64,000 nt of DNA. Source: Hyphomicrobiales bacterium. GTDB lineage: Bacteria; Pseudomonadota; Alphaproteobacteria; Rhizobiales; Xanthobacteraceae. The stretch lies in assembly GCA_009377755.1 (NCBI GenBank), contig WHTM01000003.1:124001-188000 (forward strand). The letters run 5' to 3'. Both the position numbers and the translations under genes were made by a program. Numbering within the stretch: position 1 is the first letter of the stretch; each line of letters starts with the position of its first letter. Of the stretch, positions 8,572-15,947 are shown piece by piece. A model generated the notes under the pieces. That model was not told where the DNA came from, searched no databases, and saw nothing but the letters and a program-made list of their open reading frames with translations.

Positions 8572-8716
8572 GACATCACCAATAGGCCAACTTTCGGCGA
8601 TCTATTGGTCAGCGCGTCCATGATGTCCAGGCTTGCCACAGGCCGAGTCTGGCGCGCACAATCGACATGACGTATCGCGCGCCCGACAGGATACCGGACA
8701 GCCTCGGAGGATCGAC

Positions 8717-9481
8717 ATGGACGCCGTGACACGCGCCGACATTACCCATGACGAGATCGCCGCGCCCCGCGCCCGCGTCGGACTGATCATCCCGTCGGTC
8801 AACCGCATGACCGAGCCGCAGTTCAATCGCTATGCGCCGCCCGGTCTGCGCGTCCACGTCGCGCGCGGCCGCATCGCCGGCCACGTCAAGGGTACGCCCG
8901 AGGAGTTGACGAAGGAGATCGAGCGCGCCGCCTTGACGCTCATGGATTGCGGCCCGGACCTCATCGTCTTCCATTGCACCGGCACCGCGATGAGCGAGGG
9001 GCCGGCCGGCGAGGCGCGCATCCTCGACCAGATCCGCAAGACCACCGGCATTCCGCCGGCATCGACCAGCGACCTCGTCGTCGAGGCGCTGCGCGCGGTC
9101 GGGCTCAAGTCGCTCGTGGTCTTGAGTCCCTACGCCGACAACAACGACATCATTCCCTATCTCGCGGCGCGGGGCTTCACCGTCGTGCATGACAAGGCGC
9201 TGGGGCTCAAATCGGCCACGGCGTTCGAGGAGGTTACGCCGCAGCAGTGGCTTGAACTCGCGGTCGAGCACGACCGTCCCGCGGCCGACGGAATCTTCCT
9301 GAGCTGCACCAATACCCGGCAGATCGAGGCGATCGAGGCGATCGAGCGCACGCTCGGCAAGCCGGTGGTCAACAGCAACCAGGCGGTGCTCTGGGGCTGC
9401 GTCAAGCGCCTGCGCTCAGCGCTTGGCGAGCCGGCGCAGATGCCGGAGCTCGGCCGGCTGATGCAGCGGCTCGACGGGTAG
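8717..9481 (+). CDS. Maleate cis-trans isomerase / arylmalonate decarboxylase-like protein (Asp/Glu racemase superfamily)
   Basis: 254 aa from the ATG preceded by GGAGG (8706-8710, spacing 6). The fold uses two active-site cysteines on symmetric lobes: here Cys87 in FHCTGTAMSEG and Cys197 in LSCTNTRQIEAIE, both typical of maleate isomerase and arylmalonate decarboxylase relatives. IIPSVNRMTEP near the N-terminus matches the subfamily. Maleate isomerisation would fit an aromatic (for example nicotinate-type) pathway, but substrate choice is not visible. It stands alone on the plus strand after the tRNA. Confidence 0.88.
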   Translation: MDAVTRADITHDEIAAPRARVGLIIPSVNRMTEPQFNRYAPPGLRVHVARGRIAGHVKGTPEELTKEIERAALTLMDCGPDLIVFHCTGTAMSEGPAGEARILDQIRKTTGIPPASTSDLVVEALRAVGLKSLVVLSPYADNNDIIPYLAARGFTVVHDKALGLKSATAFEEVTPQQWLELAVEHDRPAADGIFLSCTNTRQIEAIEAIERTLGKPVVNSNQAVLWGCVKRLRSALGEPAQMPELGRLMQRLDG

Positions 9482-9498
9482 GCGCAAATCGTACTGGC

Positions 9499-9613
9499 TG
9501 TCGTCCCGGGCAACCGACCCCGGACTTGATCCGGGGGAGGGCGACCCGGGACCCATAACCACGGGTCGATCGATAGCGCGCGGAGTATGGGTCCCCGCTT
9601 TCGCGGGGACGAC
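9499..9613. repeat. Composite intergenic repeat containing an inverted family A copy
   Basis: The right part (about 9540-9613) reads GGGACCCATAACCAC...TATGGGTCCCCGCTTTCGCGGGGACGAC, the reverse orientation of the copies at 5454 and 7011. The left part carries a GACCCCGGACTTGATCCGGGGG hairpin. It separates the convergent isomerase-like and cytochrome c genes and may act as a bidirectional termination hairpin. Confidence 0.8.
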
Positions 9614-9627
9614 AACCGATGGAGTGG

Positions 9628-10011
9628 CTACTTCTTGTTGCCCGATGCGTCGAACTGCGTGAGATAGGCGATCAGGTCTGTGATCCGCTGCTCGTCCTTG
9701 AGTCCGGCATAGACCATCTTTGTCCCGGGGACCTTGGCCCGCGGATTCTTGATGTACTCGGAGAACACCGCTTCGTCCCACGTGATGCCAGAATTCTTGT
9801 TGGCATCGGTGTAACTGTAGCCGTCGATAGTGCCAGCCTTGCGCCCGAACAGGCCGTTGAGCTTCGGCCCGACGAGATTGCGCGCGGTTGGTCCCACCTG
9901 ATGGCAGGCGCGGCACTGTGCAAACACTTTTTCGCCTGCGGCGGCATCCTGCGCCTTTGTGCTGGGTGCGAAGGTGATGGCCACGGCACAAGCCAGCAAT
10001 AGTCGATGCAT
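9628..10011 (-). CDS. Class I c-type cytochrome (cytochrome c2/c550-like)
   Basis: A small soluble periplasmic electron carrier of 127 aa. A signal peptide (residues 1-20, ending TKA-Q) is followed by the haem-attachment motif CRACH and, near the C-terminus, the axial Met in GTKMVYAG. GLFGRKAGTIDGYSYT is typical of the alphaproteobacterial c2 group. GAGGG lies 6 bp before the ATG. Its electron donor and acceptor are not indicated by neighbours, though the molybdenum hydroxylase gene at 15948 would need an acceptor. Confidence 0.93.
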   Translation of the reverse strand: MHRLLLACAVAITFAPSTKAQDAAAGEKVFAQCRACHQVGPTARNLVGPKLNGLFGRKAGTIDGYSYTDANKNSGITWDEAVFSEYIKNPRAKVPGTKMVYAGLKDEQRITDLIAYLTQFDASGNKK

Positions 10012-10143
10012 CGATTCCCTCGTTTCTCATCCTCGAACTTGTCATCGCCGGGCTGTCCCGGCGCCGCTGTGTGACGCTTTGCATAACCCAAATCGGATCG
10101 CCGGGTCACGCCGCTTCGCGGCTGCCCGGTGATGGCAGTGGAA

Positions 10144-10440
10144 TTATATCGCGACGAACCGGTAGGCCAGTCCGCTCCTTTCGACCAGTCCGCGCCCCGG
10201 ATAGGGGAGATGGAAGCCGACCAGTGGTGTCCGGTCGGCGGCAAGCAGGTCGAGCAGGCGTCGGCGGGTCGCGACCGCGCGATCGCTGTCATAGTCGCTG
10301 CCGAGGCGCCAGTCCGGTCGAGCGAAGGATACGGCGACATGGCTCAGAGCATCGCCACCGATCAGCAGCCGTTCCTGGCCGCTTTCGACCATGACACCCA
10401 TGTGTCCTGACGTGTGACCGAAGGTCGCAACGTAGGTGGG
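10144..10440 (-). pseudogene. C-terminal remnant of an MBL-fold metallo-hydrolase
   Basis: An open frame of 85 codons from an ATG at 10401 reads like the C-terminal third of a metallo-beta-lactamase-fold hydrolase (ERLLIGGDALSHVAVSFARPDW, then GFHLPYPG). Homology continues upstream of that ATG to about 10440 and includes TFGHTSGHMG, the metal-binding GHTxGH motif. It then breaks into a GC-rich intergenic repeat with a TGA at 10471-10473. The N-terminal domain with the HxHxDH motif is missing, so this is a decayed gene fragment. Confidence 0.75.
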
Positions 10441-10520
10441 CCCGGGGCGACGGCGTCGCCCGGGTCCCGGATCAGGCCTTCGGCCTGTCCGGGATGACAG
10501 CCGATAGATGTGAGCACAAG

Positions 10521-11498
10521 CTACGCCATCACCTTCTTCACCGCGGCGACGGTCTTCTCCGGCGTCGGGATCACGTAGGCCTCATGCGTCGGCGCGGCCG
10601 AGACCGGCGCCTGCGCGCGGGCGACACGCACGATCGGTGCCTTGAGCGAGCGGAAGCCTTCCTCGGCGACGATGGCGGCAATCTCCGAGCCGACGCCACA
10701 GTTGAGCCGCGTCTCGTCGGCGGTGACGAGCCGCCCGGTCTTGGCGACCGAGTCGAGGATGGCCTTCTTGTCGAGTGGCACCAGCGTGCGCGGGTCGATC
10801 ACCTCGACGTCAATGTTCTCCTTCGCGAGAATGTCGGCTGCCTGCATCGCGACGCCGACGGTGAGCGATGTGGCGACGACGGTCGCATCCTTGCCCTTGC
10901 GCTTGACCGCGGCCTGGCCGAACGGGATCGTGTACTCGCCCTCCGGCACGTCGTCTTCGACGTGATAGAGCAGCCCGTGGGTGAAGAGCATCACCGGGTT
11001 GTCGCGGTTCATCGCGGTGCGCATTAGCCCCTTGAACTCGCTGCCGCTCGATGGCAGCGCGATCTCGATACCCGGCAGGTTCCAATACATACATTGCGGG
11101 CTTTCGCTGTGCTGGCTCGACGTGCCCATCACCACGCCGTGGTTGAGGTGCATGATGAACGGCGCCTTGATGCGCCCGCCGGACGACAGGCGGATGGTCG
11201 CCACCTCGTTGGCGATCGACGACACCGCCGGATAGGTGAAGCTCGCCACGCCGAGATGCGCAAACGTACGATGCCCGCACATGGCGGCACCGGCGGCAAG
11301 CGCGGTGAACGCGGCTTCCGAGGTCGGCGGGAAGTAGATGCGGTCCGGGTACTCCGCCTGCAGCGGCTCGAACTGTAACCGCGTCGGGCCGATGCCCAGC
11401 ACCTCGTTGCCGATCACGGTGAAGTGCGGGTCCTCCTTGAAGCAGATGCGGAAGGTGTCGACCATTGCATCGGCGTAGTTCATGCGGCGCGTTGCCAT
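10521..11498 (-). CDS. Alpha-ketoacid (pyruvate/acetoin-type) dehydrogenase E1 subunit beta
   Basis: The transketolase-like pyrimidine-binding half of a two-subunit TPP enzyme. 325 aa from the ATG with GGAGG 9 bp upstream; a longer frame exists but lacks support. The catalytic-site Glu appears in PPTSEAAFTAL and the conserved QHS in GTSSQHSESPQ. The transketolase C-terminal domain begins near VEVIDPRTLVPLD. It follows its alpha subunit gene by 13 bp. It is divergent in sequence from the second beta subunit at 13594, especially in the N-terminal third, so the two pairs probably differ in substrate. No E2 or E3 gene is in the window. Confidence 0.9.
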   Translation of the reverse strand: MATRRMNYADAMVDTFRICFKEDPHFTVIGNEVLGIGPTRLQFEPLQAEYPDRIYFPPTSEAAFTALAAGAAMCGHRTFAHLGVASFTYPAVSSIANEVATIRLSSGGRIKAPFIMHLNHGVVMGTSSQHSESPQCMYWNLPGIEIALPSSGSEFKGLMRTAMNRDNPVMLFTHGLLYHVEDDVPEGEYTIPFGQAAVKRKGKDATVVATSLTVGVAMQAADILAKENIDVEVIDPRTLVPLDKKAILDSVAKTGRLVTADETRLNCGVGSEIAAIVAEEGFRSLKAPIVRVARAQAPVSAAPTHEAYVIPTPEKTVAAVKKVMA

Positions 11499-11511
11499 TG
11501 GACCAGTCCTC

Positions 11512-12534
11512 CTACCCGAACACATGATCGAGCGCGGTTTCGGCGGGCGGCAACGGGCTTTCGAGCGCGAACTTGCGCGCCGCCGCCATTTGCTCGCTCA
11601 CCTTGCGGTCGAGCGCCGTCACCTCGTTGCGGGTGATGTCGCCAGCCGCCATGAGCTTGCGCACGTAGAGAAAGATCGGATCGTGGTTCTGGTACCAGTC
11701 GGCGTGCTCGCCGGTGAACGGCGTCGTCTGCCACGCCATGGCAATGTCGGTGTCGCCAGCCGGCAACTCCGGCCACAGCGGCTTGCTGCCGGCAAAACGG
11801 TCGGTCACCGCATGCAGGAACGCCGGGCCCTTGCGCCTGCGCGCGTGGTCGACGAGGCGGCTGGTCGCGGCGAACACCGCATCGAGGTCACGCCCGTCGA
11901 CCTCCTCGCACGGCATGTCGAACAGGTGCGGCATGCGCTTGATGTCCTTCACGGCGGACACCGAGGTCGGGAAGCCGCCCTTCACCGAGCCGAGCGCGCC
12001 CTTGCTGTTGTTCTCGCAGATGTAGACGATCGGCAGCGACCACAGCGCCGCGAAATTCATCGACTCGTAGGAAATGCCTTCCTCCAGCGAGCCGTCGCCG
12101 AAAAACGCCACCGAGACATTGTCGCCGCCCTCGTTCTTGAGCGCGAAGGCCGCGCCAGTCGCAAGGCCGATGCAGCCGCCGACGATTGAAGAGGTATGGA
12201 TGAAGCCGATGTCCGGGTCGGTGAGATGCAGCGTACCGCCGAAGCCGTTGCACAGCCCGGTGGTGCGGGTAAGGATTTCCGCCATGGCGCGCGCTGGATC
12301 GGCGCCGCGCGCCAGCACGTGTCCGTGATTGCGGTGGGTGGTGGCGAGCTTGTCGCCGGCCTTCAGCGTCTCGATCACCGCGACGCCGGTCGCTTCTTGG
12401 CCGATATAGAGATGATAGTGCGCCATGAAGGCGTGTTCGTTGAAGAGATGCACCAGGCTCTCCTCGAACCGGCGGATCACCAGCATGCGCTCCAGCACGC
12501 CGAGCTTGCGCGCCTTGTCCCAGGCTTGGGTCAT
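11512..12534 (-). CDS. TPP-dependent dehydrogenase E1 component subunit alpha
   Basis: 340 aa from the ATG that follows GGGAGG; an extended frame to 12600 has no ribosome-binding site. The thiamine-diphosphate motif GDGSLEEGISYESMNFAALWSLP ends in the family's CENN. GGTLHLTD and THRNHGHVLARG are typical of pyruvate/acetoin E1 alpha. It pairs with the beta gene at 10521. The gene is transcribed away from the second alpha/beta pair, sharing a 92-bp promoter region. Confidence 0.9.
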   Translation of the reverse strand: MTQAWDKARKLGVLERMLVIRRFEESLVHLFNEHAFMAHYHLYIGQEATGVAVIETLKAGDKLATTHRNHGHVLARGADPARAMAEILTRTTGLCNGFGGTLHLTDPDIGFIHTSSIVGGCIGLATGAAFALKNEGGDNVSVAFFGDGSLEEGISYESMNFAALWSLPIVYICENNSKGALGSVKGGFPTSVSAVKDIKRMPHLFDMPCEEVDGRDLDAVFAATSRLVDHARRRKGPAFLHAVTDRFAGSKPLWPELPAGDTDIAMAWQTTPFTGEHADWYQNHDPIFLYVRKLMAAGDITRNEVTALDRKVSEQMAAARKFALESPLPPAETALDHVFG

Positions 12535-12626
12535 GGGTCCTCCCGATTTCGCTTCGCGTTCGTCGACGTTAGCTTCACAAGGGTAGCGGCTAATCGCCAA
12601 CTCGCCTCACGTGATGCTATAGGTCG
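12535..12626. promoter_or_regulatory. Divergent promoter region between two E1 alpha genes
   Basis: 92 bp separate the two divergently transcribed E1 alpha genes, so both promoters and any shared operator must lie here. I see no convincing -35/-10 pair. An imperfect inverted pair GTTAGC...GGCTAA is the only notable symmetry. Confidence 0.5.
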
Positions 12627-13601
12627 TTGATTGTGACAACAAACGAAAAGCTCACCGGCGATTTCGGCCTCTCCCTCTACCGCGGGATGGTGACGATCCG
12701 CGCCTTCGAGGAACGCGTGCGCTCGCTGAGCGCGGCGGGCCAGGTGCCCGGACTGACGCATCTCTATTCCGGGCAGGAGGCGGTGGCGGTCGGTGTGTCG
12801 TCGGCGCTGCAACCGGACGATGCCATCACCAGCCACCATCGCGGCCACGGCCATTGTCTTGCGAGCGGCGCCGATCCGGTGCGGCTGATGGCGGAAATCC
12901 TCGGCCGAACAGCCGGCTATGGGCTCGGGCGCGGCGGCTCGATGCACATCCTCGATCCGGCGACGCGCAACCTCGGCACCAACGGCATCGTCGGCGGCGG
13001 GGTGCCGCTCGCGACCGGTGCCGCGCTCACCGCGAAGACGCTGCACGCGTCGTGGCTCGCGGTCGCGTTCTTCGGCGACGGCGCCATGAACCAGGGCATC
13101 GTGTTCGAGTGCATGAACATGGCGGCACTGTGGAAGCTGCCGGTGCTGTATGTGTGCGAGAACAACCACTACGGCGAATTCACCCGTATCGACGACGTGA
13201 CCGCCGGAACGCTCGCCGGCCGTGCGGCGGTGTTCGGCATTCCGGTCGCCGAGATCGACGGCATGGACGTGCTCGCTGTGCATGCGGCCGCGCAGGACGC
13301 TGTCGCGCGTGCCAGAGAAGGGCAGGGGCCGAGCCTGCTCGTATGCGACACATGGCGCTTCTCCGGTCACCATGCCGGCGATAAGCAAAGCTACAAGGAC
13401 GACGCGGAGGCAAAGAACTGGGCCGCCAAGTGCCCGATCGAAACCCTCGGCCGTAGGCTCGTCGCGAACAAACTCGCCGACGCTGACTCGCTCTCCGCCT
13501 TGCGCAAGACAATTGAAGCCGACATCGCCGCCGTTGCCGAGCAGGCGCGCGCAATGCCGGAGCCCGCATCGGCGTCGCTGGAGGATCACCTCCATGGCTG
13601 A
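12627..13601 (+). CDS. Second TPP-dependent E1 component subunit alpha (acetoin/pyruvate type)
   Basis: About 324 aa. The frame opens with TTG (12627) and a GTG two codons later (12633); neither has a strong Shine-Dalgarno, so the start is approximate. TPP motif: GDGAMNQGIVFECMNMAALWKLP followed by CENN. SHHRGHGHCLASG and GLGRGGSMHI match acetoin/pyruvate dehydrogenase alpha subunits. It overlaps the beta gene by 8 bp, implying translational coupling. Confidence 0.9.
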   Translation: MIVTTNEKLTGDFGLSLYRGMVTIRAFEERVRSLSAAGQVPGLTHLYSGQEAVAVGVSSALQPDDAITSHHRGHGHCLASGADPVRLMAEILGRTAGYGLGRGGSMHILDPATRNLGTNGIVGGGVPLATGAALTAKTLHASWLAVAFFGDGAMNQGIVFECMNMAALWKLPVLYVCENNHYGEFTRIDDVTAGTLAGRAAVFGIPVAEIDGMDVLAVHAAAQDAVARAREGQGPSLLVCDTWRFSGHHAGDKQSYKDDAEAKNWAAKCPIETLGRRLVANKLADADSLSALRKTIEADIAAVAEQARAMPEPASASLEDHLHG

Positions 13602-14580
13602 GCGGCAGGTCACCTTCAAGGACGCGGTACTGGAGGCGCTCGCCGAGGAGATGCGCGCCGATCCGTCGGTCGTGCTGATCGGCGAGGACATCGGCGCGGC
13701 CGGCGGCGTGTTCCTGCAGACCAAGGGATTGTTCGAGGAGTTCGGCGCGAGCCGCGTGATCGACACGCCGATCTCGGAATCCGCCATCGTTGGCATGGCG
13801 ATCGGCGCTGCCATGACGGGCTTGCGGCCGGTGGTCGAGATCATGTTCGGCGATTTCATCACGCTCGGTATGGACCAGCTCGTCAACCAGGCCGCCAAGG
13901 TGCGCTACATGTCGGCCGGCGGCTTCACCGTGCCGCTGGTGCTGCGCACCGCGATCGGCGTCGGCGGCAATCTTGGGCCGCAGCATTCGCAGAGCCTGCA
14001 CGCCTGGGTGGCGCATGTGCCGGGGCTGAAGGTGGTGATGCCGTCGAACGCGGCCGACGCCAAGGGACTTATGAAGGCCGCGATCCGCGACGGTGACCCG
14101 GTGGTCTTCTTCGAGAGCCGGTCGAGCTACAACACCAAGGGACCGGTGTCCGATGGCGAGCATGTCGTTCCGATCGGCAAGGCGGCCGTCACGCGCGAAG
14201 GCCGCAATGTGAGCATCGTCGCCGTCGGCGCGATGGTCGGGGTCGCGCTGCAAGTGGCCGAGCGGCTGGCGGGCGAGGATATCAGCGTCGAGGTGGTGGA
14301 TGTGCGCTCGCTTGTGCCGCTCGACGAAGGCACGATCCTTAAGTCGGTGAAGAAGACCTCGCGCGCACTGGTGCTCGATGCCGGGTACGCGCAATTCGGC
14401 GTCACCGGCGAGATCGCAGCGCTGATCGCCGAGCAGGCGTTCGATTGGCTGGATGCCCCGGTGATGCGGCTCGCTGCGCCAAACGTGCCGATCCCGTTCA
14501 GCCGCACGCTGGAGCCCTTGGTGATCCCAAGCCGCGACCAGGCGGCGGCGAAGGTGCGGGAGCTAATGGGGACACGCTGA
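13594..14580 (+). CDS. Second alpha-ketoacid dehydrogenase E1 subunit beta
   Basis: 328 aa from the ATG at 13594; GGAGG at 13580-13584 lies inside the end of the alpha gene. The catalytic Glu is in DTPISESAIVG, the QHS in LGPQHSQSLHAW, and the C-terminal domain starts near VEVVDVRSLVPLD. It closely matches canonical acetoin/pyruvate E1 beta, more so than the copy at 10521. No lipoyl acyltransferase (E2) or E3 follows; the next gene is a TRAP binding protein. Confidence 0.92.
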   Translation: MAERQVTFKDAVLEALAEEMRADPSVVLIGEDIGAAGGVFLQTKGLFEEFGASRVIDTPISESAIVGMAIGAAMTGLRPVVEIMFGDFITLGMDQLVNQAAKVRYMSAGGFTVPLVLRTAIGVGGNLGPQHSQSLHAWVAHVPGLKVVMPSNAADAKGLMKAAIRDGDPVVFFESRSSYNTKGPVSDGEHVVPIGKAAVTREGRNVSIVAVGAMVGVALQVAERLAGEDISVEVVDVRSLVPLDEGTILKSVKKTSRALVLDAGYAQFGVTGEIAALIAEQAFDWLDAPVMRLAAPNVPIPFSRTLEPLVIPSRDQAAAKVRELMGTR

Positions 14581-14600
14581 TGCAACCAGCGCCCCAAATT

Positions 14601-14704
14601 GGCGCCGTCATTGCGAGCCCGGAGCGAAGCGAAGGGCGAAGCAATCCAGGCCCATGGCAAGAAACTGGATTGCTTCCTCGGCTCCGCCTCCTCGCAATGA
14701 CGGC
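14601..14704. repeat. Intergenic inverted repeat of the 'CGTCATTGCGAGC' type
   Basis: The arms CGTCATTGCGAGCCCGGAGCG and CTCCGCCTCCTCGCAATGACG surround a second inverted pair, GCAATCCAG and CTGGATTGC. It fills much of the gap between the E1 beta and dctP genes. Confidence 0.75.
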
Positions 14705-14803
14705 AAGGCATTGCTTGCGCCCCTTGGCCGGGTCCGCAATGCGGGCTAGTCTTGCCCGCCATACGAAACAACCGGCCAAGCATCGGACCATCGGGAGGAC
14801 AAT

Positions 14804-15799
14804 ATGCTGACACGGAGCATTCTGGGTGCGGTCGCCGCCGTGCTGATCGCCGCGCCGGTCGCGGCGCAGACCATTACGCTGAAGCTGAATTCGCCGGCGC
14901 CGCCGCGCTCGTACCTGCACTCCGGCGTGTTCGAGCCATGGGCCAAGGCGGTCGAGGCGGATGCCGGCGGCACGCTGAAGATCCAGATGTTCTATGGCGG
15001 TACGCTGGGGCATTTCGGCGTCACCTATGACCGCGTCGTCGACGGCGTCGCCGATATCGGCTTCATCCTCACGGCCATGGCCGGCGGCAAGCTCAAGCAG
15101 CAGGACGTCGCTTCGCTGCCGTTCGAGACCAAGACCTCGACGGAAGCCGCGGTCGCGCTGTGGAAGCTGTACGAAAAGGGCGTCACCGCGCCCGAGTTCA
15201 ACCAGATCAAGCCGCTCGGCATCTGGGTGTTCCCCAACGCCGCCCTGCACACCAAGGATCTGGTCAAGGCGCTGGAGGATGTGAAAGGCAAGAAGCTCGT
15301 CGCATCCAACCTGATCGCCGCCAAGATCGCGACTTCGCTCGGCGCGACACCGGTGACGTTCCGTCCGGACGAGGCGTACCAGGCGATCAGCCGCGGGATT
15401 GCCGACGGCGGACTGATGCCGTTCACCGGCATGGCGGTGTTCAAGGTCAACGAGGTTGCCAAGCATCACCTGGACGCCGCGCTCGGCAGCGATTCGGCGC
15501 TGCTGTTCATGAACAAGCAGAAGTACGATAGCCTGCCGGCGCAGGCGAAGGCGGCGATCGACAAGCACTCGTATCTGCCGCTGACGGAGAAGCTCGGCGC
15601 CAAGACCACCGAGGAGTGGCTACGCACGCGCAACATCGTCAAGGATCGGGTCGTGACGCTCAGCCCGGCGGAAGAGAAACGGTGGCAGGAGGCCCTGGCG
15701 CCGATCGCCAAGGACTGGGCCGCCAATACGCCGAGCGGCGCCAAGGTGCTGGAGGCGTTCCGCGCCGAGGTCGCGACGGTGAGGGCTGGGAAGAAGTAG
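14804..15799 (+). CDS. dctP: TRAP transporter substrate-binding protein DctP
   Basis: A periplasmic solute receptor for a C4-dicarboxylate or other organic acid. 331 aa with a clear signal peptide (residues 1-22, VLIAAPVAAQ). GGGAGG stands 6 bp before the ATG. It contains the usual DctP mid-region (GIWVFPNAALHTKDLVKALEDVKG) and the VTFRPDEAYQAISRGIADGGL segment. The only TRAP permease gene in the window, a QM fusion, lies 4.6 kb downstream at 20410, on the same strand but separated by an opposing molybdenum-hydroxylase gene and a hydrolase gene. Confidence 0.92.
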   Translation: MLTRSILGAVAAVLIAAPVAAQTITLKLNSPAPPRSYLHSGVFEPWAKAVEADAGGTLKIQMFYGGTLGHFGVTYDRVVDGVADIGFILTAMAGGKLKQQDVASLPFETKTSTEAAVALWKLYEKGVTAPEFNQIKPLGIWVFPNAALHTKDLVKALEDVKGKKLVASNLIAAKIATSLGATPVTFRPDEAYQAISRGIADGGLMPFTGMAVFKVNEVAKHHLDAALGSDSALLFMNKQKYDSLPAQAKAAIDKHSYLPLTEKLGAKTTEEWLRTRNIVKDRVVTLSPAEEKRWQEALAPIAKDWAANTPSGAKVLEAFRAEVATVRAGKK

Positions 15800-15810
15800 G
15801 CCCTCGCAGC

Positions 15811-15934
15811 CGTGTCCCGGACGCGGTGCGGCGCGAAGACGCTGCACCGCGTCCGGGACCGTTCCATACGCTGCCAGCGTTACGGTCCCGGGTCTGCGGC
15901 GCACCACTTCGTGCTGCGACGCGCCCGGGACACG
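15811..15934. repeat. Intergenic palindrome between convergent dctP and molybdenum hydroxylase genes
   Basis: CGTGTCCCGG...CCGGGACACG define the ends. Inside, GACGCGGTGCGGCG and CGCTGCACCGCGTC form a further inverted pair. Similar CGTGTCCCGG...GGGACACG ends are found at 23413-23617, so this is another copy of a mobile-looking intergenic element. Confidence 0.7.
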
Positions 15935-15947
15935 CGTCGGCGGGCTG

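Noticed and set aside
8571-8720. Genomic-island attachment site at the 3' end of tRNA-Arg
   Set aside because: No direct repeat of the tRNA 3' end and no integrase gene was found in the window.
12531-13898. 455-codon minus-strand frame opposite the second E1 pair
   Set aside because: Antisense to two clearly coding genes; no homology pattern.
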